Shown: piece by piece, positions 51,720-59,883 of the stretch | Position numbering within the stretch: position 1 is the first letter of the stretch | How the letters are laid out: every line of letters begins with the position of its first letter | Assembly: GCF_900188005.1 (NCBI RefSeq) | Contig: NZ_FZNR01000005.1 | Location: 434,001 to 498,000 of the forward strand | From: Actinoplanes regularis | Lineage (GTDB): Bacteria; Actinomycetota; Actinomycetes; Mycobacteriales; Micromonosporaceae | Direction of reading: 5' to 3' | DNA length: 64,000 bases | Made by a program: the position numbers and the translations under genes | The notes under the pieces: model-generated | The model's input: only the letters and a program-made list of their open reading frames with translations | What the model was told of the DNA's origin: nothing | Database searches by the model: none

Positions 51720-52946
51720 TCAGCCGAGACCGGCGGCCTTGCACAGCAGTACTGAGCGTTCGCGCTGGTTGGCGCAGAGCCGGGCCGCCAGTTCCAGCTC
51801 GGCGCGCGCCTCCGGGCGCCGCCCGAGCCGGGCGAGCAGTTCACCGCGTACGGTCGGGACCAGATGCGAGCCGGGGAGCCGGTTCGAGGCGATCAAGTCG
51901 TCCACGATGGCCAGGGCCTGCGCCGGGCCCGAGGCCATCGCGACGGCGACGGCCCGGTTGAGCTCGACCACCGGCGACGGTGCGACCCGGCCGAGCGCCT
52001 CGTAGAGCACCACGATCCGATCCCAGTCGGTCGCCTCGACGGAGGGTGCCGACGCGTGGACGGCGGCGATCGCGGCCTGCAGGCCGTAGGGGCCGAGGCC
52101 GCGGGTCGACGCCCTGGCCAGCGCGGCCAGCCCACGGCGGATCGCCGAGATGTCCCACAGCCGCCGGTCCTGCTCCTCGAGCAGGACCGGCGAGCCGTCC
52201 GGGGCGGTCCGGGCCGGGAAACGCGCGGCCGTCAGCTCGCACAGCGCGAGCAGGCCGTGCACTTCCGGCTCGTCCGGTTGCAGCGCGGCCAGCGTCCGGG
52301 TCAGCCGGATCGCCTCGTACGCGACGTCGGGACGCACCAGGCGGTCGCCCGACGTGGCCGTCGACCCCTCGGTGAAGATCACGTAGAGGACGCTGAGTAC
52401 GCCGCCCAGCCGTTTCCCGCGCTCGGCGGCCGGTGGCAGCTCGAACGGCACGCCCGCCGCCGCGATCGTCTTCTTGCCCCGGGTGATGCGGGCCTGCACG
52501 GTCGGCACCGGTACCAGGAACGCGCGGGCGATCTCCTCGCTGGACAGGCCGCCGACCACGCGCAGGGTCAGCGCGACCCGGGCCTCGGGGGAGAGCACGG
52601 GGTGGCAGCTGATGAACATCAGCGCCAGCACGTCGTCATCGATCCGGTCGGGATCGGGGTCGTCGGCGACCTCGGAGCCGCCCGCCAGGTCGGCTGCCAA
52701 CAGGACGTATCGGTCCTGCAGAGCGGTCCGGCGGCGGATCGCGTCGATCGCCCGGCGCCGGGCCGTGGCCATCAGCCAGCCGGCCGGATTCGCCGGAGCG
52801 GTGAGCGGCCACGAGACCAGCGCCTCGGCCACCGCCTCCTGGGCGGCGTCCTCGGCCAGCCCGAAGTCGTCGGTGAACCGGGTCAGCGCGGCGACGATCC
52901 GCGCCGACTCGATCCGCCAGACGGCCTCGACATCGGCCGTGACCAT
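51720..52946 (-). CDS. ECF42-type RNA polymerase sigma factor with C-terminal extension
   Basis: 408 residues from the ATG at 52946. Sigma2: FGLAEDAAQEAVAEALVSWP and GWLMATARRRAIDAIRRR; sigma4: LTLRVVGGLSSEEIARAFLV and VQARITRGKKTIAAA. A roughly 200-residue C-terminal helical extension follows (DUF6596-like region SVLYVIFTEGSTATSGDR, then TPR-like repeats). This size and the adjacent YCII/DGPF gene define the ECF42 group, which has no anti-sigma factor and is controlled through its extension. It starts 28 bp after the YCII gene, so they form an operon. Confidence 0.9.
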   Translation of the reverse strand: MVTADVEAVWRIESARIVAALTRFTDDFGLAEDAAQEAVAEALVSWPLTAPANPAGWLMATARRRAIDAIRRRTALQDRYVLLAADLAGGSEVADDPDPDRIDDDVLALMFISCHPVLSPEARVALTLRVVGGLSSEEIARAFLVPVPTVQARITRGKKTIAAAGVPFELPPAAERGKRLGGVLSVLYVIFTEGSTATSGDRLVRPDVAYEAIRLTRTLAALQPDEPEVHGLLALCELTAARFPARTAPDGSPVLLEEQDRRLWDISAIRRGLAALARASTRGLGPYGLQAAIAAVHASAPSVEATDWDRIVVLYEALGRVAPSPVVELNRAVAVAMASGPAQALAIVDDLIASNRLPGSHLVPTVRGELLARLGRRPEARAELELAARLCANQRERSVLLCKAAGLG

Positions 52947-52974
52947 CAGAGCCGTCCGGCCCGGTCCTCGACGA

Positions 52975-53346
52975 TCACTTGTCGACCTGCGGGACCTCGT
53001 CGCTCCCGGGCACCCGCCGGATCTCAATCTTGGAGCCGCGGGCCGACGGGACCCGCTTGGCCCACTCGACCGCTTCCTCTTTCGAGGCGACGTCGAGCAG
53101 GAAGAACCCGCCGAACAGCTCCTTGGTCTCGCCGTACGGCCCGTCCGTGACCACCGGGGTCTCACCGCTGAAGTCGACCACGACGCCCTTGCCCGGATCG
53201 TCGAGCCCCTCCGCGGCGAGGAGCACGCCGGCCTTGATCATCTCCTCGATGAACTCGCGGGTCGTGGCCATCATCTCGTCGATGTCGGCCATCATCGCCG
53301 CGTTCGACTCGTCGGTACCCCGCATGATCAGCAGGTACTTCGCCAT
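52975..53346 (-). CDS. YCII/DGPF-domain protein, ECF42 partner
   Basis: 123 residues. MAKYLLIMRGTDESNAAMMA and the DGPF-type signature VVTDGPYGETKELFGGFFLL, then SKEEAVEWAKRVPSA, as in YCII-related proteins. GAGGAG precedes the ATG. Genes of this kind sit directly upstream of ECF42 sigma factors across actinobacteria and are thought to be the sigma target or sensor partner. Cytoplasmic. The promoter of the pair may itself be read by this sigma factor. Confidence 0.9.
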   Translation of the reverse strand: MAKYLLIMRGTDESNAAMMADIDEMMATTREFIEEMIKAGVLLAAEGLDDPGKGVVVDFSGETPVVTDGPYGETKELFGGFFLLDVASKEEAVEWAKRVPSARGSKIEIRRVPGSDEVPQVDK

Positions 53347-53449
53347 CGCGTTCTCCTCGTCCGGCAGGGCCGTCCCTCGGCCCTCGCACCCACAGGTCGA
53401 ACGGGTGACCCGCGGATCGACACGGCCCCGGAGAAATCTGAGGAACAGC

Positions 53450-54223
53450 CTACTGCTGAGGCTCGGCGCCGGAACGACTCGGAGCAACATCGACATCCTG
53501 CGAAGTGCGCTCGGGGCTCCTCGGGGCCGGCGCGGACGGTACCGCCCTACGACCGGACAAGCGCCGATCCAACCCCCACAGCAGCGTCCCGAACAGGAGC
53601 GCGATCATCACGACGAAGGTCATGTTGCGGGCCGCGGCGCCGTAGCCGATCTCGGTGACGTCGGCGAACGGGTACGGATACCAATCGGTGGCCGCCCCGT
53701 GGGCGAAGGTGTAGCCGATCCACAACACCGGCCAGGCAGCAGCCAAGAAGATGGTCCGCGTGTCCAGTCGCGACCGTGGCCCGAAGAGCAGCCAGCCGAG
53801 CAGCGCCCACCACGGCGCGATGTAGTGGAAGCCCAGGTTCGACCACCACCCGGCGCCGGTCGGGTGTGCCGTGCCGGCCAGCACCGTCGCGTACACCAGT
53901 CCGGTGATGATGATCCCCAGAATCGCGTTGAGACGGATCACCCGCCAGAGTCGCCCGTCGCGATCGGGATTCAGCGTGAGCGTCGTGGAGACGATCAGCA
54001 GCAGAATGTTGCTCTGGATCGTGAAGTAGCTGAACAGGCGAATGAACCGGGTGACCGCCGGCTGTACCAGGCCGTCGGCGTCCGGGGCACCCTGAGTGGT
54101 CAGCACGAGCTGGGTCATCAGCGAGCCGAGCACGACGACGGCGAGAAGCCCGTGCCAGAGCCGGGCGCAGACACGGGATCCGTTCACCCCGGTAGTAAAG
54201 CTTGATCTTGCGGAAAGCGCCAC
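53450..54223 (-). CDS. Pr6Pr-family membrane protein
   Basis: 257 residues with six helices, for example LLAVVVLGSLMTQLVLTTQG, FSYFTIQSNILLLIVSTTL, GWWSNLGFHYIAPWWALLGW and FVVMIALLFGTLLWGL. The NxL in TIQSNIL and the FHYIAPWWALLGWLLFGP segment are typical of Pr6Pr / FAR-17a-like proteins, whose function is unknown (relatives are androgen-induced hydrolases). GTG start. The C-terminal 30 residues are Pro/Ser-rich and likely disordered. Same strand as the PH-domain gene upstream. Confidence 0.8.
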   Translation of the reverse strand: MALSARSSFTTGVNGSRVCARLWHGLLAVVVLGSLMTQLVLTTQGAPDADGLVQPAVTRFIRLFSYFTIQSNILLLIVSTTLTLNPDRDGRLWRVIRLNAILGIIITGLVYATVLAGTAHPTGAGWWSNLGFHYIAPWWALLGWLLFGPRSRLDTRTIFLAAAWPVLWIGYTFAHGAATDWYPYPFADVTEIGYGAAARNMTFVVMIALLFGTLLWGLDRRLSGRRAVPSAPAPRSPERTSQDVDVAPSRSGAEPQQ

Positions 54224-54241
54224 GGCACACCGGTGCCGAGA

Positions 54242-54664
54242 TCAGCGGTGCCGGCGCCGCTTTCTGCGGATCTTCTCCAGCCGGGCCGCCGCTGTCTCGG
54301 CAGGCCGACGGGCGAAGCCGAGCGCCTGAGACCCGTGCTGAAAGGGAGACGAAACTACCAAACCACCGTCGATCAGTTGCACCCAGAGGCCGTCGCTGTC
54401 GCACCCGCATCGAGTTATCTGCGCCCATGGCAGATGCACCGTTCGGAACCAGTTGACCAGTACCAGCCCGTCCGGGGAGACCTCGATGCGGAGCATCAGG
54501 CTCCGTGCGGCGCCCACCATGCCGATGGCCGCCCCCGCGAAGCCGACAGGCAACACCCAGCCGCCCTGGTCTACACCGCCCGCAGCCGCGATCGCGGACA
54601 GCCCGAGCATCGCCACTGTCGGCATCCCGAGTTGCCAGAGTGGTGGGCGAAGGATGACCGGCAC
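54242..54664 (-). CDS. Membrane protein with bacterial PH domain
   Basis: 140 residues, GTG start. Two short N-terminal helices (TVAMLGLSAIAAAGGV, GWVLPVGFAGAAIGMVG) followed by a PH-like beta domain: MLRIEVSPDGLVLVNWFRTV, LPWAQITRCGCDSDGLW, VQLIDGGLVVSSPFQ. Basic C-terminal tail (RLEKIRRKRRRHR). Bacterial PH domains of this type are small membrane-associated proteins of unknown role. It precedes the Pr6Pr gene by 18 bp. Confidence 0.75.
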   Translation of the reverse strand: MPVILRPPLWQLGMPTVAMLGLSAIAAAGGVDQGGWVLPVGFAGAAIGMVGAARSLMLRIEVSPDGLVLVNWFRTVHLPWAQITRCGCDSDGLWVQLIDGGLVVSSPFQHGSQALGFARRPAETAAARLEKIRRKRRRHR

Positions 54665-54712
54665 CCCAACATGGTGCCCCGGAGAGCGTCCGGCCAGGGG
54701 CGTTCTCGGAGG

Positions 54713-55492
54713 CTAACGCCCCTGGAAGCGGGGGGTTCGCTTCTCGATGAAGGCGCGCGGCCCCTCCTTGGCGTCGTCGCTGCGGAACACCGCCATGCCG
54801 ATCTTCGACTCGACGGCGAACGCGTCGTCCTCGGCCAGGCCCTCGGTCTCCCGGATCGTGCGCAGAATGGCCTGCACCGCGATCGGGCCGTTCGCGGCGA
54901 TCGCCCCGGCCAGTTCGAGGGCCTTGTCGAGGGCCTGGCCGTCGGGCACCACGTGGCCGATCAGGCCGACGTCGCGGGCCTCGGCGGCGCTCAGCCGGCG
55001 GCCGGTAAGCAGCATCTCCGCCGCGATCGTGTACGGGATCTGGCGCACCAGCCGCACGGCCGAACCGCCGAGCGGGAACAGGCCCCAGCGCGCCTCGGAG
55101 ACCGCGAACCGCGCGCTCTCGCCGGCCACCCGTACGTCGGTGGCCTGAAGGATCTCCGTGCCACCGGCGACCGCCGGGCCCTCCACCGCCGCCACCAGGG
55201 GTTTGCTCAGCCGGCGTCCCTTGAGCAGCGCGTCGATCCGGGACAGGTCGGCGTCGTCGAAGTTGTCGCCGGGGTGCGACTCGGTCATCGCCCGCAGGTC
55301 GGCCCCGGCGCAGAACGCGCCGCCGGCTCCGGTGAGCACCGCGACCCGGATCTCCGGATCGCCGTCCACCCGGTCCCAGGCGTCGCGCATGATCGCCATC
55401 ATCTCGGCGGAGAGTGCGTTGCGGACCCGCGGCCGGTTCATCGTCACGATCAGGACCGGTCCACGTTGCTCGACGATCGCGTGCGGCTCCAC
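54713..55492 (-). CDS. echA19: Enoyl-CoA hydratase, EchA19-like
   Basis: 259 residues from the GTG at 55492, five bases after GGAGGAG. Crotonase motifs: VLIVTMNRPRVRNALSAEMM, oxyanion loop AFCAGADLRAM, and EGPAVAGGTEILQATDVRVA; the acid expected in catalysis lies in VSEARWGLFPLGG. EchA19 (Rv3516) hydrates steroid side-chain enoyl-CoA in the cholesterol pathway. It is divergent from the FadD19-like gene exactly as Rv3516 is from Rv3515c, with a KstR-like site between. Confidence 0.88.
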   Translation of the reverse strand: MEPHAIVEQRGPVLIVTMNRPRVRNALSAEMMAIMRDAWDRVDGDPEIRVAVLTGAGGAFCAGADLRAMTESHPGDNFDDADLSRIDALLKGRRLSKPLVAAVEGPAVAGGTEILQATDVRVAGESARFAVSEARWGLFPLGGSAVRLVRQIPYTIAAEMLLTGRRLSAAEARDVGLIGHVVPDGQALDKALELAGAIAANGPIAVQAILRTIRETEGLAEDDAFAVESKIGMAVFRSDDAKEGPRAFIEKRTPRFQGR

Positions 55493-55533
55493 GGTGACTC
55501 CTCCGGCATTGCGTTCGGGGGCTTGTGATGAAC

Positions 55534-55547
55534 AGTAACAGGTTCTA
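55534..55547. promoter_or_regulatory. KstR-like operator between echA19 and fadD19
   Basis: AGTAACAGGTTCTA matches TnnAACnnGTTnnA except the first base. It ends 10 bp before the fadD19 ATG at 55558 and no ribosome binding site is visible there, which would fit a leaderless fadD19 transcript. A single site serves both divergent genes. Confidence 0.7.
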
Positions 55548-55557
55548 CTTTCTGATG

Positions 55558-57168
55558 ATGGCGGCAAATATTGCGGACCTTTTCGAGCACGCGGTAGACG
55601 CCTTCGGGGAGCGGATCGCGGTCTGCTTCGACGAGCGGGAGATCAGCTACGCCGAGCTGGAGGAGCGGGCCAACCGTCTCGCGCACTTCCTGCATGATCG
55701 CGGCGTACGCCCGGGAGACCACGTGGGGCTGTACGCGGGCAACTCGATCGAGGCCGTGGTGGCCATGATCGCCATCTACAAGTTGCGTGCCGCGGTCGTC
55801 AACGTCAACTTCCGTTACGTCGAGAACGAGTTACATTTCCTCTTCGCCGACGCCGAACTGTCGGCGCTGGTCCACGACCGCCGGTTCGCACCCCGGGTCG
55901 CCGCGGTGCTCCCCTCGATACCCGATCTGCACACCGTGGTGGTGCTGCCCGACGGCACCGAGGAGGAAGCCGGCGGCGTCCCCTACGCGGACGCGTTGCT
56001 CGCCGGCGACCCCGTCCGGGACTTCGGCGAACGCTCCGCCGACGACCTCTACCTGCTCTACACCGGCGGCACCACCGGTTACCCCAAGGGCGTGCTCTGG
56101 CGGCACGAGGACGTGTGGCGCACCCTCGGCGGCGGCGTCGACTTCATGACCGGCATCCCCCTGGAAGACGAATGGCAGCAGTCCCAGCGCGGCGCCGTCG
56201 CCGACGGCATGGTCCGGCTCTGCCTGGCCCCGCTGATCCACGGCAACGCGCAGTGGGCCGCGCTGATGGCGCTCTTCGCCGGCGACACCGTGGTGATGCT
56301 GCCGCACTTCGAGGCGCACGAGGTCTGGCGCGTCATCGACCGGCGCCGGGTCAACGTGGTCGTGCTGATCGGCGACGCGATGGCCCGCCCGATCATCGAG
56401 GCGTACGCCCGCGGCGGCTACGACGGATCCTCGATGGTCGCGGTCTCCTCCAGCGGCGCCCTGTTCTCCCCGGTGGTCAAACGGCAGTACCTCGAACTGC
56501 TGCCGAACGTCCTGGTCACCGACGCGATCGGCGCCTCCGAGACCGGCTTCACCGGGCTCGGCGTGGTCGCCGACGTGCCCGGCGGCGCCGTCGAGGACCC
56601 CCGGGTCATGCCCGGCCCGGACACGGTGGTGCTCGACGCCGACGGCCGCCCGGTGCCACCCGGCGGGGTCGGCCGGCTGGCCAAGAGCGGTTACCTACCG
56701 CTCGGCTACTACAAGGATCCGGAGAAGACCGCCGCCCTGCTCACCGAGATCGACGGCGTGCGTTACGCGTTCCCCGGCGACCTCGCCCGGCTCGAGGAGG
56801 ACGGCACCATCACCCTGCTCGGCCGGGGCAGCACCTGCGTGAACACCGGCGGAGAGAAGGTCTTCCCGGAGGAGGTCGAGGGCGCGCTGAAGACCCACCC
56901 CGACGTCTTCGACGCGCTGGTCATCGGCGTCCCCGACGAGCGGCTCGGGCAGCGGGTGGCCGCCCTCGTGCAGGCCCGGCCCGGCGTGAAGCTCGACCTG
57001 GCCGGCGTCGAGGAACACCTGCGCGAGCGGATCGCCGGCTACAAGGTGCCCCGGGCGATCTGGCTGGTCGACGAGATCCACCGCACGATCAGCGGCAAGG
57101 CCGACTACCGCTGGGCCCACCAGCACGCCGCCGACCACCCGGCCGAGGAGCCCACCCATGCGGACTGA
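55558..57168 (+). CDS. fadD19: Steroid side-chain acyl-CoA synthetase, FadD19-like
   Basis: 536 residues from the second of two adjacent ATGs. N-terminus MAANIADLFEHAVDAFGERI and NVNFRYVENELHFLFADAEL follow FadD19. ANL motifs: LLYTGGTTGYPKGVLWRHED, FPGDLARLEEDGTITLLGRG, CVNTGGEKVFPEEVE and the catalytic Lys in TISGKADYRW. FadD19 activates C24/C26 steroid carboxylates to CoA esters. Divergent from echA19 and overlapping the next gene by 11 bases. Likely leaderless start just after the KstR-like operator. Confidence 0.9.
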   Translation: MAANIADLFEHAVDAFGERIAVCFDEREISYAELEERANRLAHFLHDRGVRPGDHVGLYAGNSIEAVVAMIAIYKLRAAVVNVNFRYVENELHFLFADAELSALVHDRRFAPRVAAVLPSIPDLHTVVVLPDGTEEEAGGVPYADALLAGDPVRDFGERSADDLYLLYTGGTTGYPKGVLWRHEDVWRTLGGGVDFMTGIPLEDEWQQSQRGAVADGMVRLCLAPLIHGNAQWAALMALFAGDTVVMLPHFEAHEVWRVIDRRRVNVVVLIGDAMARPIIEAYARGGYDGSSMVAVSSSGALFSPVVKRQYLELLPNVLVTDAIGASETGFTGLGVVADVPGGAVEDPRVMPGPDTVVLDADGRPVPPGGVGRLAKSGYLPLGYYKDPEKTAALLTEIDGVRYAFPGDLARLEEDGTITLLGRGSTCVNTGGEKVFPEEVEGALKTHPDVFDALVIGVPDERLGQRVAALVQARPGVKLDLAGVEEHLRERIAGYKVPRAIWLVDEIHRTISGKADYRWAHQHAADHPAEEPTHAD

Positions 57169-58255
57169 GCTGTGCGAACGTCTCGGCATCGAACACCCGG
57201 TGGTCGGCTTCAGCCCCTCCGAGCAGGTGGTCGCGGCGATCAGCCGGGCCGGGGGCCTCGGCGTGCTCGGCTGCGTGCGGTTCAACGACGCCGACGAACT
57301 CGACGCGGTGCTGACCTGGCTCGACGAACAGACCCAGGGCCGGCCGTACGGCGTGGACGTCGTGATGCCCAGCCACGAGCCGACCGAGGGCGTGGCCGCC
57401 GACCTGGACCGGCTGATCCCGGAAGGGCACCGCGACTTCGTCGAGCGGACCCTGCTCCGCCTGGGCGTCCCGCCGCTGGGCGTCGAGGCCGAGAAGCGGG
57501 CCGGCGTGCTCGGCTGGCTGCACTCGGTGGCCCGCTCGCACGTCGAGGTGGCGCTGACGCACCCGGTCCGGCTGATCGCCAACGCGCTCGGCCCGCCGCC
57601 GCCGGACGTGATCGCCCAGGCCCACGAGCACGGCCTGCTGGTCGCCGCGCTGGCCGGCCGGGCCGACCACGCCCGCAGCCACGTGGCGAGCGGCGTCGAC
57701 ATCGTGGTGGCCCAGGGCTACGAGGCCGGCGGCCACACCGGTGAGATCGCCAGCATGGTCCTGGTGCCGGAGGTGGTCGACGCGGTGGGGGAGGGCGTGC
57801 CGGTGCTCGCCGCCGGTGGGATCGGCAGCGGCCGGCAGGTCGCGGCGGCGCTCGCGCTCGGCGCGCGCGGCGTCTGGATGGGCTCGGTCTGGCTCGGCAC
57901 CGCCGAGTACCAGAGCGCCCCCGCGCTGCGCGAGGCCCTGCTCAAGGCCCGTTCGTCCGACACGGTCCGCAGCCGGATCTACTCCGGCAAGCCGGCCCGG
58001 CTGCTGCGCAACCGCTGGACCGAGGCCTGGAACGCGGAGCAGGCGCCGAGCCCGCTGCCGATGCCGCTGCAGAACCTGCTGGTGGCCGAGGCGCACACCC
58101 GGCTGATGGAGTCCGGTGACCCGAGCGTCGTGCCGATGCCGGTCGGCCAGATCGTGGGCCGGATGAACGAGGTCCGCCCGGTCGCCGACGTCCTCGCCGA
58201 TCTGGTCGCCGAGGCCGACGAGACCCTGACCCGCCTCGGCAAGCTCGCCGTCTGA
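57158..58255 (+). CDS. Nitronate monooxygenase-family flavoprotein
   Basis: 365 residues. TIM-barrel FMN protein: HPVVGFSPSEQVVAAISRAG then GLGVLGCVRFN at the N-terminus, VVAQGYEAGGHTG (FMN phosphate and active-site loop) and PVLAAGGIGSGRQVAAALAL. Members oxidise alkyl nitronates, but several actinobacterial ones, such as IpdC (Rv3553), act in steroid ring degradation. The start overlaps fadD19 by 11 bases and it is under the same KstR-like promoter, so a steroid role is likely; the exact reaction is not known. Confidence 0.88.
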   Translation: MRTELCERLGIEHPVVGFSPSEQVVAAISRAGGLGVLGCVRFNDADELDAVLTWLDEQTQGRPYGVDVVMPSHEPTEGVAADLDRLIPEGHRDFVERTLLRLGVPPLGVEAEKRAGVLGWLHSVARSHVEVALTHPVRLIANALGPPPPDVIAQAHEHGLLVAALAGRADHARSHVASGVDIVVAQGYEAGGHTGEIASMVLVPEVVDAVGEGVPVLAAGGIGSGRQVAAALALGARGVWMGSVWLGTAEYQSAPALREALLKARSSDTVRSRIYSGKPARLLRNRWTEAWNAEQAPSPLPMPLQNLLVAEAHTRLMESGDPSVVPMPVGQIVGRMNEVRPVADVLADLVAEADETLTRLGKLAV

Positions 58256-58272
58256 TCACCACCGCAACGGCG

Positions 58273-58749
58273 TCAGCGCAGTTCCGCGATCCTGGCCCGG
58301 GTGTCGGCCGGAGACTCCGGGTGCGCCCGCTCGACGTCGGCGCGGATGTCGGCCACCGTCTTGCCGGCCAGTTCCCGGCGCCAGGCCAGATCCGCCCCGC
58401 GCATGGCGTGCGCGAACGCGCAGGACTGCCGGTAGTCGACGCCGGTGTGTTCACCCGGGCCCTTGTCGAGGATCTGGTCGCAGCGGAACAGCTCCTCGGG
58501 GCCCTCGATGGCGGTCACGATGTCCAGCAGGGAGACCGCTTCCGGGGCCCGGGCCAGCTGGAAACCTCCGCGCGGCCCGGAGGTCGACGTCAGGATCCCG
58601 GACCGGGCCAGGGCCTGCAGTTGCTTGTTCAGGTAGGCCGGCGGTAGTTCGTAGAACGCCGCGAGGGTGCTCGTCGGCACCGGGGCGTCCAGCCAGCTCA
58701 GGTTGAGGCACGTGTGGAGTGCCCATTCGACGCCCTGACTCATCCGCAT
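58273..58749 (-). CDS. Rrf2-family transcriptional regulator
   Basis: 158 residues from the ATG at 58749. Rrf2 winged helix: MRMSQGVEWALHTCLNLSWL, LAAFYELPPAYLNKQLQALA, and wing SGPRGGFQLARAPEAVSLLD. Two Cys occur later (FRCDQIL, QSCAFAHAM) but not the three-Cys cluster of IscR/NsrR, so a redox or Fe-S role is uncertain. It is divergent from the cupin gene; two matching inverted repeats lie between, one 5 bp from its start codon, indicating autoregulation. Confidence 0.88.
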   Translation of the reverse strand: MRMSQGVEWALHTCLNLSWLDAPVPTSTLAAFYELPPAYLNKQLQALARSGILTSTSGPRGGFQLARAPEAVSLLDIVTAIEGPEELFRCDQILDKGPGEHTGVDYRQSCAFAHAMRGADLAWRRELAGKTVADIRADVERAHPESPADTRARIAELR

Positions 58750-58753
58750 AGTC

Positions 58754-58772
58754 CTGGACTCTACGTGTCCAG
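58754..58772. promoter_or_regulatory. Rrf2 operator, copy 1
   Basis: Perfect inverted repeat CTGGAC-N7-GTCCAG just upstream of the Rrf2 gene start. The same 6-7-6 architecture recurs at 58812. Confidence 0.7.
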
Positions 58773-58811
58773 AAACTGTGACGCCCGCCATGCTCCCTGG
58801 CGGTCCCGATT

Positions 58812-58830
58812 CTGGACATCTAATGTCTAG
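58812..58830. promoter_or_regulatory. Rrf2 operator, copy 2
   Basis: CTGGAC-N7-GTCTAG, one mismatch from the first copy, placed 30 bp before the cupin gene start. Spacing between the two centres is 58 bp. Confidence 0.7.
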
Positions 58831-58860
58831 GAATCGGCGAACAGCGATAGGGAGTCGGCA

Positions 58861-59331
58861 ATGACACTGATCCGCGCAACGCAGGCTGAGGTCCTCGACA
58901 GCGACCCGACCAGCGTGATCACGCTCCTGCTCGATCCGGAGCACACCGGCGGCGCCCTGACCAGCAACCGCACCCTGCTCAAGAGCGGCACCGCCGGAGC
59001 CCCGCCACACCTGCACACCCAGTCGGGCGAGCTGTTCTTCGTGCTCGACGGCGCCCTCGAGATGCTTGTCGGCGACGCACTGCACACGCTGCACAGGGGG
59101 GACGTGCTCTTCGTTCCGCCGAACACCCCGCACGCCTTCGCCCCCGCTGACGGGCAGGATGCGGACTTCCTCGTCGTGATCACTCCCGGCAAGCCTCGGT
59201 TCGACTACTACCGGCTGCTCGACAAGGTGCACCAGGGCGAAGCCACCTGGCAGGAGGTCGGCGAGACCCAGGACCGCTTCGACAATCACTATGTGGACAG
59301 CCCCGTGTGGGCGGGCCGTACGGCCGGATGA
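58861..59331 (+). CDS. Cupin-domain protein
   Basis: 156 residues. Cupin_2 motifs: PPHLHTQSGELFFVLDGALE (His and Glu metal ligands) and VLFVPPNTPHAFAP (second motif His). Single small cupin, cytoplasmic, metal-binding, reaction unknown. ATG start with weak upstream GGGAG. It faces the Rrf2 regulator gene and is its most likely target. A hairpin follows about 80 bp after its stop. Confidence 0.88.
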   Translation: MTLIRATQAEVLDSDPTSVITLLLDPEHTGGALTSNRTLLKSGTAGAPPHLHTQSGELFFVLDGALEMLVGDALHTLHRGDVLFVPPNTPHAFAPADGQDADFLVVITPGKPRFDYYRLLDKVHQGEATWQEVGETQDRFDNHYVDSPVWAGRTAG

Positions 59332-59413
59332 GGGTCGTGGGCGGGATTTCCGAGGCTTGCCGCTCAGTCGTGGTATAGGTCTTTCGTGGAATCGAAGGGT
59401 GCTCGGCCAAATA

Positions 59414-59438
59414 CCCGGGAGCCCTTCGGCTCCACGGG
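59414..59438 (+). terminator. Hairpin after the cupin gene
   Basis: CCCGGGAGCC-CTTC-GGCTCC-a-CGGG: ten base pairs with one bulged A and a CTTC tetraloop. It lies in the 157-bp gap between the cupin and DUF5958 genes and can end the cupin transcript. Confidence 0.55.
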
Positions 59439-59488
59439 TGGAGGGTGGTTTCCTGGCACCGGTCGGCGACCCCGGGTGAGGTGAGCAT

Positions 59489-59875
59489 TTGCGAGCATCA
59501 GAGCGGACCATCAACGAAGTCGCCCAAGGGCTCCGGAGCTTGGCGGACGCTGCAGCCTGGTTCTCTCTGCTGGACGAGGCTGAGCAGCGAGAAGTACTGC
59601 GCGACGTTGTTCACTGTGCGATGCAGGCCCGCGCGACAGCGAACGACGGGCGTGAGGGGTTGCCTCATTCCGGTGTCAAGCCGACCATGACCCCGGCGGT
59701 GTTGATCGTCCGAGAGCCGATCAACGAGAAAATGGGAAAGATCATCAATCTACCTCCCGATGAGTACGTGAAGTCATTCCGCGTTCTCTTGTCCATGTTC
59801 GCGGTGGCCGACACGCGACGAAGGGAAACGAAATGCCGAGGTTCTTGTAGCCACGCCTGGCACAACCTGTCATAG
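59489..59875 (+). CDS. DUF5958 family protein
   Basis: 128 residues from a TTG with GAGGTGA upstream. Family pattern: INEVAQGLRSLADAAAWFSL, LDEAEQREVLRDVVHCAMQA, VKPTMTPAVLIVREPINEKM, FAVADTRRRETKCRGSCSHA followed by WHNL. The CxxxCxHxWH end may bind a metal. DUF5958 is restricted mostly to actinobacteria and has no known function. Confidence 0.85.
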   Translation: MRASERTINEVAQGLRSLADAAAWFSLLDEAEQREVLRDVVHCAMQARATANDGREGLPHSGVKPTMTPAVLIVREPINEKMGKIINLPPDEYVKSFRVLLSMFAVADTRRRETKCRGSCSHAWHNLS

Positions 59876-59883
59876 GCGCAGTG

